A stretch of DNA of 64,000 nt, from contig NZ_JAHSTS010000003.1 of the NCBI RefSeq assembly GCF_019145435.1, positions 124,001-188,000 on the forward strand, written 5' to 3'. This DNA is from Pseudomonas ekonensis (lineage in GTDB: Bacteria; Pseudomonadota; Gammaproteobacteria; Pseudomonadales; Pseudomonadaceae). A program made the translations under genes and the position numbers. Positions 59,333-64,000 of this stretch are shown here, piece by piece (the stretch's first letter is position 1; every line of letters begins with the position of its first letter). The notes beneath the pieces were generated by a model. The model was not told the DNA's origin, ran no database searches, and saw only the letters and a list, made by a program, of their open reading frames with translations.

Positions 59333-62206
59333 ATGACCCTCAGCCCCGACCTGTCGGGCCCCCTCGTGGAGCCCCGGGTTATCCGCAAGCACTACGCCAT
59401 GCAGATGGCGGTCGAGCGCACGCGCCTGCTGTATCAGGGCTCACTGTTGCCCACCTTGTTCATGCTGATCAACGGTCTGGTCTGCGCCGGCCTGCTCTGG
59501 AGCCCGCAGCGCTATTTCGTGGTCAGCGTCTGGCTGGTGTGGCTGCTGTCTCTGGTCGCCTTGCGGGTGATTCAGGTCGCCGCCTTCGATTCGGCGATCC
59601 CCGACCGGCAGGCCCAGCCCGTCTGGCGCCGGATGTTCCTGCTGGGCTCGACCATGACCGGCTTGACCCTGGCCGGCGCCGGCATCGCCCTGGTGCCGGC
59701 GGACAACTTCATGCAGCAGGCCTGGGTGTTCGGCCTGATCGGTGCCGCGACCCTGTCGGCCAGCGTCGCCTACGCCGTGAGCATTCCGGCATTCCTGTCC
59801 TTTACCTTGCCGTGCCTGCTGCCGGCCATCGGCTACCTGTTCTGGGGCGGCGATGAGCAGGCCCGCGGCTGGGGCTGGCTGGGGCTGATCCTGCTCGGTT
59901 CGCTGAGCGTGGTGGCCTGGCAGGTCAACCGGCTGATCGACCGCGGCCTGCTGCGGCGTTTCCAGAACCAGCACCTGATCGAACACCTGCAGCAGGCGCA
60001 GGCGCGCAGCGAGCAGCTCAACCAGGAGCTGGCCAAGGAAATCGAGCAGCGCCGCTGCGCCGAGGGCCGTTTGCGCGAGGCCCAGGTCGAGCTGGAAGAC
60101 CGGGTCGCCCAGCGCAGCCGTGAACTGGACGCCGCCAACCAGGCCCTGAGCAAAAGCGAGGCGCGCCTGGCGCTGGCGCTCAAGGCCAGCGAGCTGGGCC
60201 TGTGGGACTGGAACCTGCAGACCGACGAAGTCCATCACACGCAGATCCAGGAACTGTTCGGCATCGATCCTGAGTACGTCACCGGGCTGCTCAGGCATCT
60301 GCGCCCGCGCCTGCACCCCGAAGACGTGCCGCCGCTCAAGCGGGCGCTGATCGAGCACCTCAAGGGCCGCACCGAGGACTATCAGATCGAATACCGCGTG
60401 CGCCACGGCGACGGCCACTGGGTCTGGATCGAAGACCGCGGCCGCGCCGTGGAGCGCAGCGACAGCGGGCAGGTCACCCGGATGGTCGGCACCCGGCGCG
60501 ACATCAGCGTCAGCAAAAGCCAGGAAGCGCAGCGGCAACTGGCGGCAACGGTGTTCGAGGCGGCCAGCGAGGGCATCGTGATCCTCGACCCGAACTACTC
60601 GCTGATCGCCATCAACCAGGCGTTCAGCCGGGTCACCGGTTACGACATCGAAGACATGCTCGGGCGCAACGTCGTCGAGCTGCCGTGCAGCCGCGATGCC
60701 CGCCGGCACTACGTCGCGATCCGCCATGCGCTGGAGCAGCACGGCACCTGGCAGGGCGAACTGGTGGAAACCCGCAAGAACGGCGAACTGTACCCGCAGT
60801 GGCTGCAACTGAACGCCGTGCGCGATGGTCGGGGAAACGTCAGTCATATCGTCGGCTTCTTCGCCGACCTGTCGGCCCGGCGCGAATCTGAAGAGCGCAT
60901 GCGCTTCCTGACCCATTACGACGAACTCACCGGTCTGGCCAACCGCTCGCTGTTCCGCGAGCGCCTGCACGAGGCCCATCAGCGTGTGCGTCAGGGCGGG
61001 CGGCGCAGCCTGGCGCTGCTGCACATCAACCTGGACCGGTTCAAGCTGCTCAATGACAGCCTGGGTCACGAGGTCGCCGACCAGTTGCTGCAACGGATGG
61101 CCCGGCGGCTGGTCAGCGCGCTGCCGGAGGCGGACACCATTGCGCGTTTGTCCGGCGACGAGTTCGCGGTGCTGTTCGATGCCTACGGCAACCTGTCGAG
61201 CCTGGCGCGGGTCGCCACGCGGTTGCTGGCCAAGCTGCGCTTGCCGCTGACCGTGGAAGGGCATGAGCTGGTGGTCAGCGCCTCCATGGGCATCAGCCTG
61301 CTGCCGGACAGCGCCCGGGAGATCGCCGCGCTGGTCAGCCAGTCGAACATGGCCATGCAGCACGCCAAGCACCTGGGCGGCAACAACTTCCAGTTCTACA
61401 CCGACAGCCTGCAAGCCAGCACCCTTGAGCGCCTGCAACTGGAAAACCAGTTGCGCAAGGCGATCGAAGACAAACAGCTGCACGTGTTCTATCAGCCGAA
61501 GCTGTGCCTGGCCACCGGCCGCCTGAACGCCGCCGAAGCATTGGTGCGCTGGGATCATCCGACCCTGGGCCGGGTGCCGCCGGGTGACTTCATCGGGCTC
61601 GCCGAAGAGACCGGGCTGATCGGCCCCATCGGCGAGTTCGTCCTGCGCCAGGCCTGCCAGCAGGCCTGCGAGTGGCAGCGCCAGGGGCTGGAGCCGATCC
61701 GGGTGTCGGTGAACCTGTCGGTGCATCAGTTGCGCCAGGGCAAGCTGGCCAGCCTGGTGCGCCAGGTGCTGGAGGAAACCGGCCTGGCCCCGCACTACCT
61801 GGAGCTGGAACTGACCGAAAGCCAGTTGCTCGACAGCGTCGAGCACATCATCGCCACGTTCCAGCAGTTGCGCGACCTGGGGGTGAAGCTGGCCATCGAT
61901 GACTTCGGCACCGGCTATTCCTCCCTCAGCTACCTCAAGCGGATCCCGGTGGATTACGTGAAGATCGACCAGGCGTTCATCCGTGGCCTGGGAGAGGGCA
62001 GCGAGGACGCGGCGATCACCCGCGCGATCATCGCCATGGCCCACGGACTGGCGCTGAAGGTGGTGGCCGAAGGCGTCGAGCGGCCCGAGCAGTTGGCGTT
62101 CCTGAAGGCCGAGGGCTGCGACGAAGTGCAGGGTTATCTGATCAGCCGCCCGGTGGAGGCCGATGCCCTGGCGGATCTGCTGCGCGGGCAGGAAAACCTG
62201 CGCTGA
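59333..62206 (+). CDS. Membrane-anchored PAS-GGDEF-EAL cyclic di-GMP protein
   Basis: 957 residues. About six N-terminal membrane helices (25-205), a coiled coil (about 215-285), two PAS domains (285-400 and 405-515, the first followed by a PAC segment), a GGDEF domain (about 530-690) with SGDEF as its signature, and an EAL domain (about 705-950). The EAL part keeps EALVRWDHP, ELTESQ, DDFGTGYSSLSYL, KIDQAFIRG and AEGVE, so phosphodiesterase activity is likely. The GGDEF lacks an RxxD inhibitory site. Orthologous in place to the gene beside uvrD in P. aeruginosa. The ligand for the PAS parts is unknown. Confidence 0.93.
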   Translation: MTLSPDLSGPLVEPRVIRKHYAMQMAVERTRLLYQGSLLPTLFMLINGLVCAGLLWSPQRYFVVSVWLVWLLSLVALRVIQVAAFDSAIPDRQAQPVWRRMFLLGSTMTGLTLAGAGIALVPADNFMQQAWVFGLIGAATLSASVAYAVSIPAFLSFTLPCLLPAIGYLFWGGDEQARGWGWLGLILLGSLSVVAWQVNRLIDRGLLRRFQNQHLIEHLQQAQARSEQLNQELAKEIEQRRCAEGRLREAQVELEDRVAQRSRELDAANQALSKSEARLALALKASELGLWDWNLQTDEVHHTQIQELFGIDPEYVTGLLRHLRPRLHPEDVPPLKRALIEHLKGRTEDYQIEYRVRHGDGHWVWIEDRGRAVERSDSGQVTRMVGTRRDISVSKSQEAQRQLAATVFEAASEGIVILDPNYSLIAINQAFSRVTGYDIEDMLGRNVVELPCSRDARRHYVAIRHALEQHGTWQGELVETRKNGELYPQWLQLNAVRDGRGNVSHIVGFFADLSARRESEERMRFLTHYDELTGLANRSLFRERLHEAHQRVRQGGRRSLALLHINLDRFKLLNDSLGHEVADQLLQRMARRLVSALPEADTIARLSGDEFAVLFDAYGNLSSLARVATRLLAKLRLPLTVEGHELVVSASMGISLLPDSAREIAALVSQSNMAMQHAKHLGGNNFQFYTDSLQASTLERLQLENQLRKAIEDKQLHVFYQPKLCLATGRLNAAEALVRWDHPTLGRVPPGDFIGLAEETGLIGPIGEFVLRQACQQACEWQRQGLEPIRVSVNLSVHQLRQGKLASLVRQVLEETGLAPHYLELELTESQLLDSVEHIIATFQQLRDLGVKLAIDDFGTGYSSLSYLKRIPVDYVKIDQAFIRGLGEGSEDAAITRAIIAMAHGLALKVVAEGVERPEQLAFLKAEGCDEVQGYLISRPVEADALADLLRGQENLR

Positions 62207-62280
62207 AGGGCTACATGCGGCGGATGCCGCCTGATACGGGGAGATCGAGTGATGCATTGAGCAGGCAAAAAGCCAATTCA

Positions 62281-62295
62281 TGTAGTATAACTACA
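62281..62295. promoter_or_regulatory. RccR/HexR-type operator before the RpiR-family gene
   Basis: TGTAGT-ATA-ACTACA is a perfect palindrome 63-77 bases before the regulator start, in an AT-rich promoter. The TGTAGT/ACTACA arms match the type of site described for the KDPG-responsive HexR and RccR regulators. It suggests autoregulation. Confidence 0.7.
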
Positions 62296-62357
62296 AGCTT
62301 GCTACATGCCTTGCGACTGCCCATGGCAAGCACCTGACCACAACAAGAGTCCAGCCC

Positions 62358-63224
62358 TTGAATCTGCTGCAACATATCGCCCAGTCACGTCACCTGTTAC
62401 GCAAGTCGGAGCTCAAGGTCGCCGACCACGTGCTGCTTGACCCTGCGGCGGTGATGCACAGTTCCATGGCCGACCTGGCCCACAGTGTCGGTATCAGCGA
62501 GCCGACCATCGTGCGCTTCTGCCGGGCCATCGGCTGTTCCGGTTTCCAAGACCTCAAGCTCAAACTGGCGCAGAGCCTGGCCGCGGGCGCCAGCTTCGGC
62601 CAGTTCGCGATCCATGAAGACGATTCGGTCGCCGACTACAGCCTGAAGATCTTCGACACCACCCTGCACACGCTGATGGAGGTGCGCGAGAAGCTCGATC
62701 CGCAGGAACTGCAGCGGGCGGTGACCCTGATGTCCCAGGCCCAGCGCGTCGAGTTCTACGGCTTCGGCGCGTCCGGCGCGGTGGCGGCGGATGCGCAGCA
62801 CAAGTTCTTCCGGCTGCTGCTGACGGCGGCGGCGTATTCCGACCCGCACATGCAGGCGATGTCCGCCGTGACGCTGAAGCCGACCGACGTGGCGATCTGC
62901 ATTTCCCAGTCCGGCCGTTCCAAGGACCTGCTGATCACCGCCAACCTCGTCCGTGAAAGCGGCGCGTCGCTGATCACCCTGTGCCCGAGCCAGACGCCGT
63001 TGGCCGAGCTGTCCACCGTCAACCTGGCGATCGATGTGCATGAAGACACCGAGATCTACACGCCGCTGACCTCGCGCATCGCCCACCTGGTGGTGATCGA
63101 CGTGCTGGCGATGGGCGTGGCCATGGCGCGCGGCCCGAGCCTGGTCAACCACCTCAAGAGCGTCAAGCGCAGCCTGCGCAGCCTGCGACTGTCGCCCAAG
63201 GCCGTGAAGCCGCTGGACGACTGA
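62358..63224 (+). CDS. rccR: RpiR/MurR-family regulator, RccR-like (paralogue of HexR)
   Basis: 288 residues: N-terminal RpiR helix-turn-helix (about 1-77, MADLAHSVGISEPTIVRFCRAIGCSGFQDLKLKLAQSLA) and a C-terminal SIS sugar-phosphate domain (about 120-260, EFYGFGASGAVAADAQHKFFRL, ICISQSGRSKDLLITA). The location between the uvrD region and a LysR gene matches PA5438, which is RccR, a KDPG-sensing regulator of pyruvate and glyoxylate-shunt genes. HexR proper sits by zwf. A palindromic operator precedes it. The start codon is TTG 62358. Confidence 0.82.
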   Translation: MNLLQHIAQSRHLLRKSELKVADHVLLDPAAVMHSSMADLAHSVGISEPTIVRFCRAIGCSGFQDLKLKLAQSLAAGASFGQFAIHEDDSVADYSLKIFDTTLHTLMEVREKLDPQELQRAVTLMSQAQRVEFYGFGASGAVAADAQHKFFRLLLTAAAYSDPHMQAMSAVTLKPTDVAICISQSGRSKDLLITANLVRESGASLITLCPSQTPLAELSTVNLAIDVHEDTEIYTPLTSRIAHLVVIDVLAMGVAMARGPSLVNHLKSVKRSLRSLRLSPKAVKPLDD

Positions 63225-63256
63225 CGCCGCAGGATCCTGCGGTCAGGGCGCCCGCT

Positions 63257-63284
63257 TGTGGCGAGGGAGCTTGCTCCCGTCGCC
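63257..63284. repeat. REP sequence
   Basis: TGTGGCGAGGGAGCTTGCTCCC and following TCGCC: GGGAGC-TT-GCTCCC inside an outer GGCGA/TCGCC pairing, a widespread fluorescens-group REP. A degraded inverted copy (GCGGGAGCAAGG) starts about 13 bases later. Confidence 0.8.
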
Positions 63285-63398
63285 CTGTGCGGGCCAGCGG
63301 GAGCAAGGCAGATTCATCAGCCTGTAACCCCCGCGCCGCCAAACCGTCATCCCCCGGGCCTATCGTGAAACTCCCGTACTCGCCTTGGGAGACTCGAA

Positions 63399-63611
63399 AT
63401 GGCTCAGCCCTACGAAGAACGCAACAGCGCTGCGAAAACCCGCCGTCAACAGGAAGACCAGCGCCGCATGGAGTTTCGCCGCGCCATCGAAGACCGCTTC
63501 GAATTGCGCCAGCTTCAAGCCGAAATCAGCGACGTTCCCTCGGATTTCGAGTTCAACTACTGGCAGGCGGCACCGTCGGCTTCCCGGCGAAGCGCTCAAC
63601 CAGCGCGCTGA
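63399..63611 (+). CDS. Small PA3496-family putative envelope integrity protein
   Basis: 70 residues, highly charged, no signal peptide: MAQPYEERNSAAKTRRQQED, then RRMEFRRAIEDRFELRQLQAEISD and a SDFEFNYW segment. This resembles the small Pseudomonas proteins named for PA3496, whose role is unsettled. GGGAG lies 7 bases before ATG 63399. Its last 59 bases overlap the 3' end of the converging LysR gene. Confidence 0.65.
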   Translation: MAQPYEERNSAAKTRRQQEDQRRMEFRRAIEDRFELRQLQAEISDVPSDFEFNYWQAAPSASRRSAQPAR

Positions 63612-64000
63612 TCTGCGCACGTTCGCTGCGGATGAACGCCAGGAAGGCGTGAGCCACCGGTGACAGGCGCTTGGCCTTGGCCTGCACCAGGCACCAGCTG
63701 CGCAGCAGCGGCAATTCTTCGACCGGCAGCTCCACCAGGCCGCCGGTCGCCAGCTCCAGGTTCAGGGCGTGGCGCGTCAGCAACGCCAGGCCCAGGCCGG
63801 CCAATACGCACTCGCGCTGGGCTTCGGCCGAGGCCACTTCCTGGGTCTGGGTGAAGTGCACGCGCTTCTCCTTGAAGTACTCCTCGCAGGCCATCCGCGT
63901 GCCTGAGCCGGGCTCGCGGATCAGCAGGGTGTAAGGCTCAAGGTCCTGCAGGCGCAGCGGCCCCATGTGCGACAGCGGATGATCCGGCGGCGCCACCGCC
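63553..64000 (-). CDS. LysR-family regulator, C-terminal part (5' end outside window), PycR-like by position
   Basis: About 149 residues of a LysR substrate-binding domain: LSHMGPLRLQDLEPYTLLIREPGSG, then AQRECVLAGLGLALLTRHAL and a final helix SPVAHAFLAFIRSERAQISALVERF. The frame stays open to base 64000, so the DNA-binding domain is missing here. Next to rccR in P. aeruginosa lies the LysR gene pycR, which controls pyruvate carboxylase. That identity is inferred from place only. Confidence 0.85.
   Translation of the reverse strand, partial: AVAPPDHPLSHMGPLRLQDLEPYTLLIREPGSGTRMACEEYFKEKRVHFTQTQEVASAEAQRECVLAGLGLALLTRHALNLELATGGLVELPVEELPLLRSWCLVQAKAKRLSPVAHAFLAFIRSERAQISALVERFAGKPTVPPASS

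Noticed and set aside
59441..62281. 946-codon open frame opposite the GGDEF-EAL gene
   Set aside because: The plus strand codes a complete, recognisable PAS-GGDEF-EAL protein over the same bases. The antisense product is Gln/His/Leu-rich low complexity.

Overview
The window reads as the chromosome of a Pseudomonas of the fluorescens group. The evidence is the gene order parB - atpIBEFHAGDC - glmU - glmR - glmS that lies beside oriC in pseudomonads, high GC with dense antisense open frames, Pseudomonas REP sequences (GCGGGCAAGCCCGC and CGCGAGC types), and many proteins that match P. aeruginosa/P. fluorescens neighbours (the PA5534-PA5541-like zinc cluster, the PA5438-like regulator, the uvrD region). 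I see no rRNA, tRNA, CRISPR array or intact insertion sequence.

Layout. 1-12155: core genes, namely the end of parB, the complete F1Fo ATP synthase operon with a strong sigma70-type promoter, glmU, then glmR-glmS. 12156-13978: an accessory patch at the attTn7 position behind glmS, with a gene-free stretch carrying a 15-bp inverted repeat, then a Fic protein with its own operator-like repeats. 13989-17740: a LysR regulator, a glutathione transferase and a large flavin/2Fe-2S oxidoreductase. 17789-27946: a glycan or polysaccharide-modification cluster (three glycosyltransferases, an acyltransferase, a methyltransferase), then a DUF3142 lipoprotein and a 710-residue exported protein. 27943-30675: a LysE exporter with a divergent Lrp-type regulator, and a stand-alone lipoamide dehydrogenase. 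30886-36846: a tightly coupled operon of three SPFH/band-7 membrane proteins, one with 18 His in its first 33 residues, plus a CPC-type metal ATPase. 37023-40304: cyclopropane fatty acid synthase, cardiolipin synthase and a DUF3617 protein. 40354-50646: a zinc-limitation region built round two textbook Zur boxes. 50648-64000: housekeeping and envelope genes (DUF3301, pdxY, thioesterase, antiporter, SUKH, Tim44-like, EamA, uvrD, a GGDEF-EAL protein, an RccR-like regulator, a small PA3496-type protein and a truncated LysR gene).

How it fits together. The zinc region has two divergent promoters. Box 1 (45597-45609) sits between a leftward six-gene operon (folE2, a metal ABC transporter, gamma-carbonic anhydrase, pyrQ), which combines metal uptake with alternative versions of zinc enzymes, and a rightward peptidoglycan amidase. 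Box 2 (47308-47320) sits between a small secreted protein and a zigA-type GTPase with DUF1826. A third site, 11/13 identical to box 1, lies 35 bp before the SPFH/P-type ATPase operon. This makes that operon the best candidate for an undescribed system: a membrane microdomain and metal-ATPase module that may answer to zinc status. Its biochemical function is not known to me.

Three near-consensus parS sites (33892, 45151, 46063) lie inside coding regions of this same stretch. They mark it as part of the ParB-loaded origin domain whose parB gene opens the window.
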